Origin: Gloeothece verrucosa PCC 7822
Lineage (GTDB): Bacteria; Cyanobacteriota; Cyanobacteriia; Cyanobacteriales; Microcystaceae
NCBI RefSeq assembly: GCF_000147335.1
Contig: NC_014501.1
Span: 1,240,001-1,304,000 of the forward strand
Reading direction: 5' to 3'
Length of the DNA stretch: 64,000 bases
Part shown: positions 18,583 through 28,137 of the stretch, piece after piece
How positions within the stretch are numbered: position 1 is the first letter of the stretch
Layout: every line of letters starts with the position of its first letter
Program-made: the position numbers and the translations under genes
Notes under the pieces: generated by a model
What the model was told of the DNA's origin: nothing
The model's database searches: none
The model's input: only the letters and a program-made list of their open reading frames with translations

Positions 18583-18705
18583 CTATGTTTCTACTTGAGT
18601 ATAGCTTATCTTAGAACCTGGAGCTATTTTATCCTCTAAGACTCTTATAGCTAAAGCTTGCACTTTTGCCAGTGCTTCTTGGTCTATTTCAATGGTATAG
18701 TTCAT
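18583..18705 (-). CDS. Small protein, 40 residues, ahead of the toxin-antitoxin pair
   Basis: ATG at 18705 to TAG at 18583. The peptide begins MNYTIEIDQEALAK and ends YTQVET. It is amphipathic and ends 52 bases before the antitoxin start on the same strand. The 'IEIDQEALAK..ALA..' pattern looks like a real alpha/beta protein start, so it may be a small third component, an orphan antitoxin-like piece or a truncated gene. There is no strong Shine-Dalgarno. Kept at low confidence because of its length. Confidence 0.4.
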   Translation of the reverse strand: MNYTIEIDQEALAKVQALAIRVLEDKIAPGSKISYTQVET

Positions 18706-18754
18706 TGTTGCATCTAACTAATGTGAGTTTTGATTACTTCTTGAATTTTATCCT

Positions 18755-19591
18755 ATGACTGATGATAATTTTCTGTTTTATCCGGCTTCGGTTGAGGTCA
18801 ATGCTGGCATGATTGGAATTAGCCGCTCATCTTGGGTATCGCTCAATCCTCATGATTTTACGGATGAAGAAAGTTTCAAACAAAAGGCTTTAGAAATCAT
18901 GAAAGAAAATCGCTTTGATATTTTGCCCATTGATGAAGGTAATAATTTTATTGTTAAAGAGTATTTTCAGAAGCTTGACCATTGGCAAGATATAGCCCGC
19001 CAGAAAATTTATCATAAAGATACTGTTACCGCTCAAACTCATATTCTGGATGTTCTTGAAAAAATGGTGATCAATAAACGAAATTTTGTTTTTTTAATTC
19101 ATCAAAATAAGGTATCAGGATTAATTTCTAAAGTTCATTTTAATTCTCGCAGTGTAAAAGTTTATATTTATTCGCTTTTGTCAGAGTTTGAGACTCGTCT
19201 AGCCAGATTAATTAGAAAAACCATAGACCAAAAAGTGATTTTAGAATTTTTAGAGAATTGTACTAATTTAGAAGATGAAAATTGTAGAAGATTAAAAGAA
19301 GCTAAAATAAGATATTTAGCCGACCGAGAAAAAGATTATGAGAATAACATCACTGAATATATGTATTTATCGGATTTTTTAAAAATCGCTAAAACTTATG
19401 AGCTTTATAAATATCTTAACTATGATAGTAAAAAACAGTTTGAAAAGCTTAACTCGCTCAATGATTTAAGAAATCGAATTATGCACCCTGAACGGGCATT
19501 AATTAGTCCGGAACATCCTTTAGAAAAATTATGGGAAAGATTAGATAAGTTACAAGAGGTTTTATTTCAAATTCGACAACTGAAATTTTAG
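18755..19591 (+). CDS. HEPN-like protein with an N-terminal CBS-like part
   Basis: A 278-residue protein. Residues about 40-130 read like a CBS-type pair of half-domains (ALEIMKENRFDILPID, and later FVFLIHQNKVSGLISKVHF). The C-terminal half (about 135-275) is all helix and ends in a HEPN signature R239-x4-H244 (DLRNRIMHP), the catalytic motif of HEPN ribonucleases. HEPN proteins act in toxin-antitoxin, abortive infection and RNA-processing systems. It is divergently placed 49 bases from the small gene of the toxin-antitoxin cluster on the other strand. No recognisable partner antitoxin is adjacent. The HEPN call rests on a single short motif and the helical context. Confidence 0.6.
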   Translation: MTDDNFLFYPASVEVNAGMIGISRSSWVSLNPHDFTDEESFKQKALEIMKENRFDILPIDEGNNFIVKEYFQKLDHWQDIARQKIYHKDTVTAQTHILDVLEKMVINKRNFVFLIHQNKVSGLISKVHFNSRSVKVYIYSLLSEFETRLARLIRKTIDQKVILEFLENCTNLEDENCRRLKEAKIRYLADREKDYENNITEYMYLSDFLKIAKTYELYKYLNYDSKKQFEKLNSLNDLRNRIMHPERALISPEHPLEKLWERLDKLQEVLFQIRQLKF

Positions 19592-19630
19592 TAGAAAAGT
19601 TGGGCATCAGTTAAAATCTTGCTGTAGAAA

Positions 19631-19685
19631 TTATCGCCAACCCTTAGCTACGCGCACGGTTCAGGGCAAGCTTTGCCCACCCTAC
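19631..19685. repeat. Dispersed repeat with GGGCAAGCTTTGCCC palindrome, copy 1
   Basis: Begins TTATCGCCAACCCTT and ends GGGCAAGCTTTGCCCACCCTACA. The same ends occur at 31591-31680, where the middle is longer and contains its own inverted repeat. The palindrome GGGCAAGCTTTGCCC is centred at about 19671. It sits in the 96 bases between the HEPN-like and the DUF29 genes, which converge, so it could also end transcription from both sides. Confidence 0.7.
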
Positions 19686-19687
19686 AA

Positions 19688-20146
19688 TTATTCCCAAAAT
19701 ATCTCAGATAAAATAGAATCTATGTCAGCAGTAAAAGGACACTCATTAGGAAACTGAGTATATAAATAAGTATCTTGACATTCGATTAAAGCATCTTGAC
19801 AAACTTCAGGAAATATGTCTAAAAAATAGTTTTTCAAACTCGGAGACTGTTTCAATAAATTGCCTAACTCTCTTCGTTGTTCTCTAATGGTTAACTCCCA
19901 TCCTCGATAATAATCTGAGTTTGTAACATATCGTCGCTTAAGGAGATGAGCAATTAACACCCTAAGACGGCTTTTTAATTCCCGTTTATCCCGTCCTGAC
20001 AACCCCTCTAACTCCTCTAACAAATGCTCGATATCAACATTTTGAAAGTCTCCTGTCTTCAGTTGATTAATGGTCTCTATTAACCACAAATTAAAATCTT
20101 GAGCATATAAATTTTTATTGATTAAATTTGAGGTCATATACTTCAC
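19688..20146 (-). CDS. DUF29 family protein
   Basis: A 152-residue helical protein with the DUF29 pattern: LYAQDFNLWLIETINQLKTG at the start, then DIEHLLEELEGLSGRDKREL and RLRVLIAHLLKRRY. DUF29 genes are very numerous in cyanobacteria, often near toxin-antitoxin modules, and their function is not known. The start may be the second ATG (MTSNLI). It lies 37 bases upstream of uppS on the same strand with no terminator visible between them. Confidence 0.85.
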   Translation of the reverse strand: MKYMTSNLINKNLYAQDFNLWLIETINQLKTGDFQNVDIEHLLEELEGLSGRDKRELKSRLRVLIAHLLKRRYVTNSDYYRGWELTIREQRRELGNLLKQSPSLKNYFLDIFPEVCQDALIECQDTYLYTQFPNECPFTADIDSILSEIFWE

Positions 20147-20183
20147 TATTTAACCCTAGATAAATTTTTAAATTTTGAATTAT

Positions 20184-20933
20184 TTACACTTTTCCAAACC
20201 GCCTTTCTCGTTGTTGATAATTTAATAATGCTAGATGAAACTCTTTACGATCAAAATCCGGCCACAGGGTTTGAGTCACATAAATTTCAGCATAAGCTAA
20301 CTGCCAGAGCAAAAAATTACTAATTCTCATCTCGCCACTGGTACGAACCAATAAATCTGGATAGGGCACGCCGCTAGTATACAGATGACGCTCAAAAAGG
20401 GCCTCATCAATATCCTCTGGGTTAATTTCTCCCTGTTTAACTTGAGAAGCGATCGCGCGGCAGGCTTGAATAATTTCTTGTCGTCCGCCATAATTAGTAG
20501 CAACAGAAAACTCGATGCCGGTATTCTCTTTTGTCTCCTGCATAGAACGGTCTATCTCATCCTGTAGAGAAGAGGGCAAAGCTTCCAAATTGCCCACAAA
20601 GCGAATTCTCACATTCTCTTCCATCATTTCCTTAAGTTCTCGCCTTAAGACCCGTTCAAACAAAGTCATCAAAAATTCAACTTCTTCTATAGGTCTGCCC
20701 CAATTTTCCGTAGAAAAGGCGTAAGCGGTTAAGGCGGGAACTCCCCAATCACGACAACAGCGCAACAAATCTTTAAGCGCGTCTACTCCTCGTTGATGAC
20801 CTAAAATCCGAGGAAGACCTCGCCGTTTTGCCCAGCGGCCATTCCCGTCCATAATAACCGCCACGTGCTGCGGCAGACGGGTTTTATCGAGATCAGTGGG
20901 TAACTCTTGTAACACAATAGGCTTAACTGTCAT
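20184..20933 (-). CDS. uppS: Undecaprenyl (isoprenyl) diphosphate synthase
   Basis: A 249-residue cis-prenyltransferase. It has the catalytic Asp in the [12 protein letters not shown] segment, then [14 protein letters not shown] and the C-terminal [15 protein letters not shown] and WPDF motifs. It adds isopentenyl units to farnesyl diphosphate to make the long-chain lipid carrier for peptidoglycan and glycans. Its first codons overlap the last codons of cdaA by four bases (ATGA), so the two are translationally coupled. The cdaA-uppS pairing is common in cyanobacteria. Confidence 0.97.
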   Translation of the reverse strand: MTVKPIVLQELPTDLDKTRLPQHVAVIMDGNGRWAKRRGLPRILGHQRGVDALKDLLRCCRDWGVPALTAYAFSTENWGRPIEEVEFLMTLFERVLRRELKEMMEENVRIRFVGNLEALPSSLQDEIDRSMQETKENTGIEFSVATNYGGRQEIIQACRAIASQVKQGEINPEDIDEALFERHLYTSGVPYPDLLVRTSGEMRISNFLLWQLAYAEIYVTQTLWPDFDRKEFHLALLNYQQRERRFGKV

Positions 20934-21811
20934 TTCTTCTTTTTAAAAATCGATGACGTAAACTCGACAACAGGCTCTAGCAAAAGGCTAAAACGACCTA
21001 AACCAGGAGCAACAGCTTCTCTTTCTACTGAAGGAGAAAATCTTTCTTCTAATAACTCTTTTAGTTTACTGCTTGTGAGGGGCCGATTGAGCAGGCCTCT
21101 TTCTGCTAAAGAGATCGAGCCGGTTTCTTCAGAAACTACCACACAAATACAATTTTCGACGCGCTCTGTAATCCCCATTGCGGCGCGGTGGCGGGTTCCG
21201 AGTTGTCGAGATGCCGTTCGCTCGGACAGAGGTAAAATGACTCCAGCAGAAACAATTCGAGAACCTCGGATAAAAACGGCTCCGTCATGAAGTAAGGTCT
21301 TGGGTTGAAAAATGGTTTGGATTAGTTCTTTGGAGACTTCTCCATTGATCCCCACCCCACCATTGACAAATACTCGTGTGTCTACTGTACTAGCTGTCTC
21401 TAATACCATGATAGCTCCTGTACGGTTTTGTGACAGTTCTTTGACTGCATCCACAATTTCATCAATCACATTGTCGGGTTTAGGAGCCGGAGAACGGCGT
21501 TGAAACAATTGAAGCAGATGGCCTTGTCCCAACTGTTCCAAAAAGCGGCGAAATTCTGCCTGAAAAATGACAGCCATCGCCACTGCCGACCCTAGCACTA
21601 ATTTTTCCAACACAAAACTTAATAATGTTAAGCCCAATTTGTGGCTGATTACAGCCGCCAGCATTAATATGATTAAGCCTCTGACCATCCATAAGGTACG
21701 GCGTTCGCCAATGACTAGAAGCATCAAATAGGTCAAGGCGAGAACTAATCCAATATCAACGCTGTTTTGAATCAGCCAAGATGGGAGACGAGGGTCAGGA
21801 AAACCCGACAT
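20930..21811 (-). CDS. cdaA: Diadenylate cyclase (c-di-AMP synthase)
   Basis: A 293-residue protein of the CdaA/DacA type. It has three N-terminal membrane segments (about 18-36, 42-60 and 64-82) and a cytoplasmic DAC domain with the catalytic DGA motif (LHDGAVFI) and the RHR motif (GTRHRAAMG). It joins two ATP molecules into c-di-AMP, which controls potassium and osmolyte homeostasis and, in cyanobacteria, carbon storage and night survival. A c-di-AMP riboswitch is predicted at 48806-48967 in the same window. The gene overlaps uppS by four bases and lies 155 bases downstream of lysA. Confidence 0.96.
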   Translation of the reverse strand: MSGFPDPRLPSWLIQNSVDIGLVLALTYLMLLVIGERRTLWMVRGLIILMLAAVISHKLGLTLLSFVLEKLVLGSAVAMAVIFQAEFRRFLEQLGQGHLLQLFQRRSPAPKPDNVIDEIVDAVKELSQNRTGAIMVLETASTVDTRVFVNGGVGINGEVSKELIQTIFQPKTLLHDGAVFIRGSRIVSAGVILPLSERTASRQLGTRHRAAMGITERVENCICVVVSEETGSISLAERGLLNRPLTSSKLKELLEERFSPSVEREAVAPGLGRFSLLLEPVVEFTSSIFKKKK

Positions 21812-21965
21812 GAGAATGATAAATGATAAAGTATCAATGATGAATTACAGTGGGCAATTTTAATCTACCTTGATTGTTCGTCACCTAGAAGTTAGGATTA
21901 ACAAACAGATAAAGAAAAGGATTTGGCTCACTTATAGATTACAAGCAATAGCCTACCTTGGTTCT

Positions 21966-23396
21966 TTATTTATTTGGGAAATTTGCCAGTTTTTCGGGGA
22001 GGCGATCACAGCGCAGCACATCTTCATAAGTTTCGCGCTGCAAAATGAGATTGGCTTCTCCTTCATTGACCAGCACCGCAGCCGGACGAGATAAGCGATT
22101 ATAGTTAGAAGCCATACTGTAGTTGTAAGCTCCTGTCCCCATGACCACCAGAATATCCCCGGGTTCGGTTTTGGGCAATAGAGCCTCTTTAATTAGAATA
22201 TCTCCTGACTCACAATGTTTGCCAGCAATGGTGACGGTTTCTGTGGCCGCACTCGACATTTTATTGGCAATAATCGCCCGATATAAGGATTGATAAGTAA
22301 TAGGACGCGGATTATCTGACATTCCCCCATCTACCGCGATGTAAGTGCGAAGATCGGGAATTTCTTTACGACTTCCTACGGTGTAAGCAGTGACACAAGC
22401 TGATCCGATCAGCGAGCGCCCAGGTTCAGCCATTAATTTCGGTAGAGGGATTTGTTGAGCTTGACAAGCTTCGCTGAGGGCGGTTGCTACGTTTTTTACC
22501 CATGCTTCAATAGTTGGGGGGTCATCTTTTTCGGTGTAGCGAATGCCTAACCCGCCTCCGATATTTAATTCTTCAATGGGTAAACCTCGCTCTAGAGCGG
22601 CTTTCATACAGCTTACCAAGACGGCGGCTAAGTCGTAATGCGGCTGTGTTTCAAAGATTTGAGAGCCGATATGGGCGTGTAAACCAATGCAGTTAAAGAC
22701 AGGATTTTCGCTAACGTAGGTTAAAACTGCCTCTAATTGATGGGGATCAAAGCCAAACTTACTATCTAAATGTCCGGTGCGAATATATTCATGGGTATGA
22801 CATTCAATCCCAGGAGTCAAGCGCAACATGATTCTAATGGATTTTGAGCGATTGCCGCCTAATTTCACCAGGGTTTCTAACTCTAACCAGTTATCAACAA
22901 TGATGGTACAACCGGAATCTAGGGCAAAATTCAGTTCACTCTTCGATTTATTATTGCCGTGAAAATAGATTTTTGTGGCAATTTCTTGGTCTAATCCCAT
23001 CTGTTCGAGGGTTTGTAGGGTGGTGTACAGTTCTCCGCCGGAAACCACATCAAACCCCAAGCCTTCTGAGGCGATAATGGCACAAACCGCCATACAACTC
23101 CAAGCTTTTGAAGCGTAAATGACTTGAGACTGGCCAGGATAATATTTTTTGAATGCTTCTCGGTACTGTTGGCAGGCTGTTCTGAGAGTGAATTCATCTA
23201 AAATGTACAGAGGAGAGCCATATTGCTGTACTAAAGTGCTGATCTCACATCCCCCAATTTCGAGACAGTCACGACTGTTGACTTTAGCGGTGAGGGGGAG
23301 AAGTTGCTGATTGGGTGAGAGAGGGGACTCATCGGTCGTCCCTTGAGGTAAATATTGATCTCCTGAATTTTGGGGTTTGAAATCAGTTGTCAACAT
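21966..23396 (-). CDS. lysA: Diaminopimelate decarboxylase
   Basis: A 476-residue PLP enzyme of fold type III. It has a pyridoxal lysine in YASKAWSC, glycine-rich phosphate-binding segments (HAHIGSQIFE and ELNIGGGLGIRY) and the C-terminal CESGDIL and MGTGAYNYSMASNYN motifs that make up the other half of the active site. It converts meso-diaminopimelate to lysine, the last step of lysine synthesis. It runs ahead of cdaA and uppS on the same strand, but the 155-base gap leaves room for a separate promoter for those two. Confidence 0.97.
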   Translation of the reverse strand: MLTTDFKPQNSGDQYLPQGTTDESPLSPNQQLLPLTAKVNSRDCLEIGGCEISTLVQQYGSPLYILDEFTLRTACQQYREAFKKYYPGQSQVIYASKAWSCMAVCAIIASEGLGFDVVSGGELYTTLQTLEQMGLDQEIATKIYFHGNNKSKSELNFALDSGCTIIVDNWLELETLVKLGGNRSKSIRIMLRLTPGIECHTHEYIRTGHLDSKFGFDPHQLEAVLTYVSENPVFNCIGLHAHIGSQIFETQPHYDLAAVLVSCMKAALERGLPIEELNIGGGLGIRYTEKDDPPTIEAWVKNVATALSEACQAQQIPLPKLMAEPGRSLIGSACVTAYTVGSRKEIPDLRTYIAVDGGMSDNPRPITYQSLYRAIIANKMSSAATETVTIAGKHCESGDILIKEALLPKTEPGDILVVMGTGAYNYSMASNYNRLSRPAAVLVNEGEANLILQRETYEDVLRCDRLPEKLANFPNK

Positions 23397-23663
23397 ATAT
23401 TAATGTTTTTTTAGTTGTCCGTGGTTAGTTGTTCAGTGCGAGTGTGCAAAATACCCAGTTATTCCATTGTACCCCTAGAGCTACATTAAACTAGGTTGAT
23501 TCAGTTAACCTCCCAAGATCAGCAGTTAGTATTGAAGAAATCGCCCAAATTCTCGGCTTTCTCTAACACTTATCTTTCAATTATTTGTCAGAATTAAGAT
23601 CTTACTGTCTATTGAGCTTTGATTTTTGGGAAGTCCTAGTATACCGTTATACCTAATTGACTG

Positions 23664-24068
23664 ATGAAAAAACGTGTTACTTTAACATTTGGCAGAAATA
23701 ATGTTTATATGCCAGTGACATATATTCTGGCTAAAGATTTTAATGTTGCTGCCAATATTATCCGCGCCCAAGTTGCACCGAATCAAGTAGGAAAGTTGGT
23801 GGTAGAGTTATCAGGCGATATTGATGAGTTAGAAGCGGCGATCGAATGGCTGCGAGCGCAAAATATTACGGTTTCTTTGGCCAGTCGAGAGATTCTGATT
23901 GATGAGGAAAGTTGTGTTCACTGTGGGTTATGTACGGGTGTCTGTCCGACAGAGGCGCTCAGACTTGAACCGGAGACGTTTAAGTTAAAGTTTGTGCGAT
24001 CTCGTTGTGTGGTTTGTGAGCAATGTATTCCCACTTGTCCGGTTCAGGCGATTTCTACTAATCTTTAG
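23664..24068 (+). CDS. NIL-domain ferredoxin, two [4Fe-4S] clusters
   Basis: A 134-residue protein. The first 75 residues form a NIL domain (VTLTFGRNNVYMPVTY; a small ligand-binding fold also found at the end of MetN-type ATPases). The rest is a 2[4Fe-4S] ferredoxin with CVHCGLCTGVCP and CVVCEQCIPTCP. NIL-ferredoxins occur in cyanobacteria and methanogens and have been linked to sulfur or methionine metabolism. The gene is monocistronic and lies 267 bases from lysA, which faces away. Confidence 0.92.
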   Translation: MKKRVTLTFGRNNVYMPVTYILAKDFNVAANIIRAQVAPNQVGKLVVELSGDIDELEAAIEWLRAQNITVSLASREILIDEESCVHCGLCTGVCPTEALRLEPETFKLKFVRSRCVVCEQCIPTCPVQAISTNL

Positions 24069-24108
24069 GAGTAATTAATGATTTATTCTTAATAAGCCGC
24101 ATCTCTAT

Positions 24109-24139
24109 AAAAAACCCCCTTTCCATCTAAAAAAGGGGG
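24109..24139 (-). terminator. Rho-independent terminator of rplY
   Basis: Minus strand CCCCCTTT-TTTAGATGG-AAAGGGGG (8 bp stem) is followed by TTTTTTATAG. It begins 32 bases beyond the rplY stop. The stem is also followed by few T on the plus strand, so it is mainly a terminator of the leftward rplY transcript, and could also slow the rightward ferredoxin transcript that ends at 24068. Confidence 0.85.
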
Positions 24140-24170
24140 CAAAGTCTGAGAGATTTTCTCAAAATAGGCT

Positions 24171-24746
24171 TTATGCCGCTTCGTCACCACCTTTTCTAGG
24201 TGCGATAACCGATAAAATGAGTTGACTAGGGTCATCAAGACAGGTGACACCTTCTGGTAATTTCAAGTCTCCGATGGATACCGAGTCGCCAATGCCTAAA
24301 GGACCCAAATCAATATCAATTGCCTCGGGAATACTCTCAGGCAAACAATCTACAGCGATGGAACTAATTACCTGTTCGATCAAACCGCCTTGCTTAACCC
24401 CAGCGGCCTCTCCTACTAAATGCAGGGGCACAACCACCTCAATTTTCCCGTGAGCCGCTACTGAGAAAAAGCTCAAATGATACACCGATCTTTTCCAAGG
24501 ATGAATTTGCACTTCTCTAATGAGTGCCTTGCCACTCCAAGGAACATCAGGGATATTAACATCCACTAAAGTATTATTAACAGAAGCTTTTTTTAGTAAC
24601 ACTTGAGCATCTTTTTCTTTAACCGTTAAAGAAATTGATTCAGTGCCCTTATGCCCATATAAAGCCGCAGGAATTAACCCCTGACGACGTAAAGCATTTG
24701 GCTTGCTTCCTTCTGGTCTTTTTTGACATTCAATGGTAACTTGCAT
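24171..24746 (-). CDS. rplY: 50S ribosomal protein L25 (CTC family)
   Basis: A 191-residue protein of the long L25/CTC type. It has the 5S rRNA-binding N-terminal domain (NALRRQGLIPAALYGHKG) followed by an 80-residue beta domain (VHLSFFSVAAHGKIEVVVPL.. and GVKQGGLIEQV). It binds 5S rRNA in the large subunit. It lies 58 bases downstream of purA on the same strand and ends in a strong terminator, so purA-rplY may form one transcript. Confidence 0.95.
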   Translation of the reverse strand: MQVTIECQKRPEGSKPNALRRQGLIPAALYGHKGTESISLTVKEKDAQVLLKKASVNNTLVDVNIPDVPWSGKALIREVQIHPWKRSVYHLSFFSVAAHGKIEVVVPLHLVGEAAGVKQGGLIEQVISSIAVDCLPESIPEAIDIDLGPLGIGDSVSIGDLKLPEGVTCLDDPSQLILSVIAPRKGGDEAA

Positions 24747-24804
24747 AGTTGTTTAACGGGTAATGGATAATAGATAATTGTTAAGGGTAATCGGCAATTG
24801 TAAA

Positions 24805-26175
<1,371 letters not shown>

Positions 26176-26296
26176 TCACACAAACTACCATTATCAGTTA
26201 TTGACGAGCAACTTGTCAAGTCAACAGTCAACCCTAAACCGTAAACCGTTAAGCTATACTCGGTATAATCCCGGTTTTTATCGCATTTTTTGAATT

Positions 26297-27553
26297 ATGC
26301 AGTCAATTAATCTTAATAAAGGCATTAAATTAATTTTACTTGGGTTATCTCTCCAAATAGCGCCTTTAATCGTTTGGGGTGTTATTTCTAAGTTGCTAAA
26401 TTTATCTAATATTTCTGGATTTCAATCATTGATAGTAGGGTTCTTCGCCCTATTAACATTAATACTTATCATTGCTGGTTATGTTATTTCTATTCGAGGG
26501 TGTGGAATTCAGGCAAAAATTAAAGGATATCCTTTTTTTGTCGGCGTAGTATTAGGATTGCTAAGTTTTTTGGGAATATCTATTTTAGTGCTTCTTCATC
26601 CGAAAGAAAATTCACCTTTATTGAATTCTGTTCGGATGAGTGATAATCCTTTTCAAAATATTAATTTACTTCGCTGGTTTTTGGCTTTGTATTCAAGTGC
26701 TATCATAAGTGCTTTGGGTATTTTATTTATCGGAAAAATTTTTAACATTGATTTTTTGTTAGATAAAGTTAATCCAGACCAGCCAGACTACAATTTAGTA
26801 ACTTTTATTTGTTTGCTTATATTTATTTTTTGGGTGTTTAAAGATTTAAAAATTTGTGGATTTAATCTTCAGTCTATTAATTATATTTTGGGGTTTCAAA
26901 ATTTGAGACATCAAGATTTTAACTTGGCTTTAGTAGTTAGTTTTTTCTATTTTTTGTTTGCCGGATGGGTAAGAATTATTTTTTATTATCTATCTTGGTA
27001 TTTTCCAAACTATATTGAAAATATATTAAATGAACCCAGTCAAGATCTAGTAAGCAATCCTTTTTTGAATTTTATTATTCAAGATTTAATTATTAATAAT
27101 TTATTGATATCTATATATTTAGGTTTAATAGCCCAAAAAATAGCAAACAAATTTGGAATCATCAAAGGAACTTTAATTACATCATTACTATTTTTACCAA
27201 TATTGTTTTCAAGTCCATCTTATATAATCGGTTTAATTGGGCTTTTATTATTAACTCTTTTATATTATAAAACTAAAACCTTAATGGTTCCAATTTTAAT
27301 TGAAATTCTTATTGGTTTATTTTTCATAACTTATTCCCAATCCGATCCCGTTTCAATCTACTTAGCCAAGTCTAATATACTCATTGACGAATATCAAAAA
27401 TTAGTAGAGTCTCAAATAGGTATAACCTGGCTTAGAATAGCTATTTCCACTCCTTTTATCATTTATTTTATCTACAAAAACTTTCCTAAACAAAATCAAG
27501 TTTTACCTTATTTTGCCAATAAAGCAAAAGCTGAAAACAACGGCAATCTCTAA
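26297..27553 (+). CDS. Polytopic membrane protein, CPBP-like but without catalytic motifs
   Basis: A 418-residue protein with about 10-11 hydrophobic segments. The last third (about 265-345) follows the layout of CPBP (CAAX protease/bacteriocin-processing) proteins: a helix with LGLIAQKIANKFGIIKGTL, then ITSLLFLPILF, then a GLLLLTLLYYKTKTLMVPIL stretch. The positions expected to hold the EExxxR and H-containing motifs are occupied by NNLLISIYLG and by a stretch without His. If the assignment is right it is an inactive family member. Otherwise it is simply an unknown cyanobacterial membrane protein. It is AT-rich and monocistronic. Confidence 0.6.
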   Translation: MQSINLNKGIKLILLGLSLQIAPLIVWGVISKLLNLSNISGFQSLIVGFFALLTLILIIAGYVISIRGCGIQAKIKGYPFFVGVVLGLLSFLGISILVLLHPKENSPLLNSVRMSDNPFQNINLLRWFLALYSSAIISALGILFIGKIFNIDFLLDKVNPDQPDYNLVTFICLLIFIFWVFKDLKICGFNLQSINYILGFQNLRHQDFNLALVVSFFYFLFAGWVRIIFYYLSWYFPNYIENILNEPSQDLVSNPFLNFIIQDLIINNLLISIYLGLIAQKIANKFGIIKGTLITSLLFLPILFSSPSYIIGLIGLLLLTLLYYKTKTLMVPILIEILIGLFFITYSQSDPVSIYLAKSNILIDEYQKLVESQIGITWLRIAISTPFIIYFIYKNFPKQNQVLPYFANKAKAENNGNL

Positions 27554-27566
27554 TCTAATCATCAAC

Positions 27567-28109
27567 TTAAAATAATAAGCTAGAAACTTCAAGAGTAATA
27601 TGAGGAAAAGCTAGAGGAGAAATGATACCACTGGTTAATAACTGTTGAAATTGATAATCTCCATTAAGGGGGTTCCGATAAATGATTAACTGTTGAGCGC
27701 GTAAATTAGCTACCCAATAATCTTCAATTCCTGCCTCTGCATAAGCAAGACGTTTATCTTGAGTATCTTTTTCTAAACTGATATTAGCAAATTCAATGAT
27801 TAAATAAACATCAGCCGCAGTGGGATGAGATTGACGGTAAGAACCCGGTTTTACAAGAGCAATATCGGGTTCAGGTTCGCTGGAATTGCTAATGGTAATA
27901 GGTTTACCTTCACTGACTTGAACTGTAGCACCTAATAAAATACGAAACTGCTCGCCAATAGTGCGATTAAGGTCTGCATGAAGAGGACTTTCTGGAGATA
28001 TTTCAACAATTAAACCTTTTAGTAATTCTACCCGCCGCTCAACCAATAACCCTGTATTGATAATAGTGTGGTATTCCTGAACATTCCAACGGGTAATAGT
28101 AATAGTCAT
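27567..28109 (-). CDS. Uma2-family (DUF820) restriction-endonuclease-fold protein
   Basis: A 180-residue protein with a PD-(D/E)xK nuclease fold. RRVELLKGLIVEISPES is at the start, EPDIALVKPG supplies the acidic residue, and LIIEFANIS then DKRLAYAEAGIEDYW completes the core. Uma2 genes are strongly expanded in cyanobacteria and may belong to mobile or defence elements. It lies 28 bases downstream of the large glycosyltransferase gene on the same strand. Confidence 0.9.
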   Translation of the reverse strand: MTITITRWNVQEYHTIINTGLLVERRVELLKGLIVEISPESPLHADLNRTIGEQFRILLGATVQVSEGKPITISNSSEPEPDIALVKPGSYRQSHPTAADVYLIIEFANISLEKDTQDKRLAYAEAGIEDYWVANLRAQQLIIYRNPLNGDYQFQQLLTSGIISPLAFPHITLEVSSLLF

Positions 28110-28137
28110 AGTCTTATCAATTTTTCAATTAAGCTAA

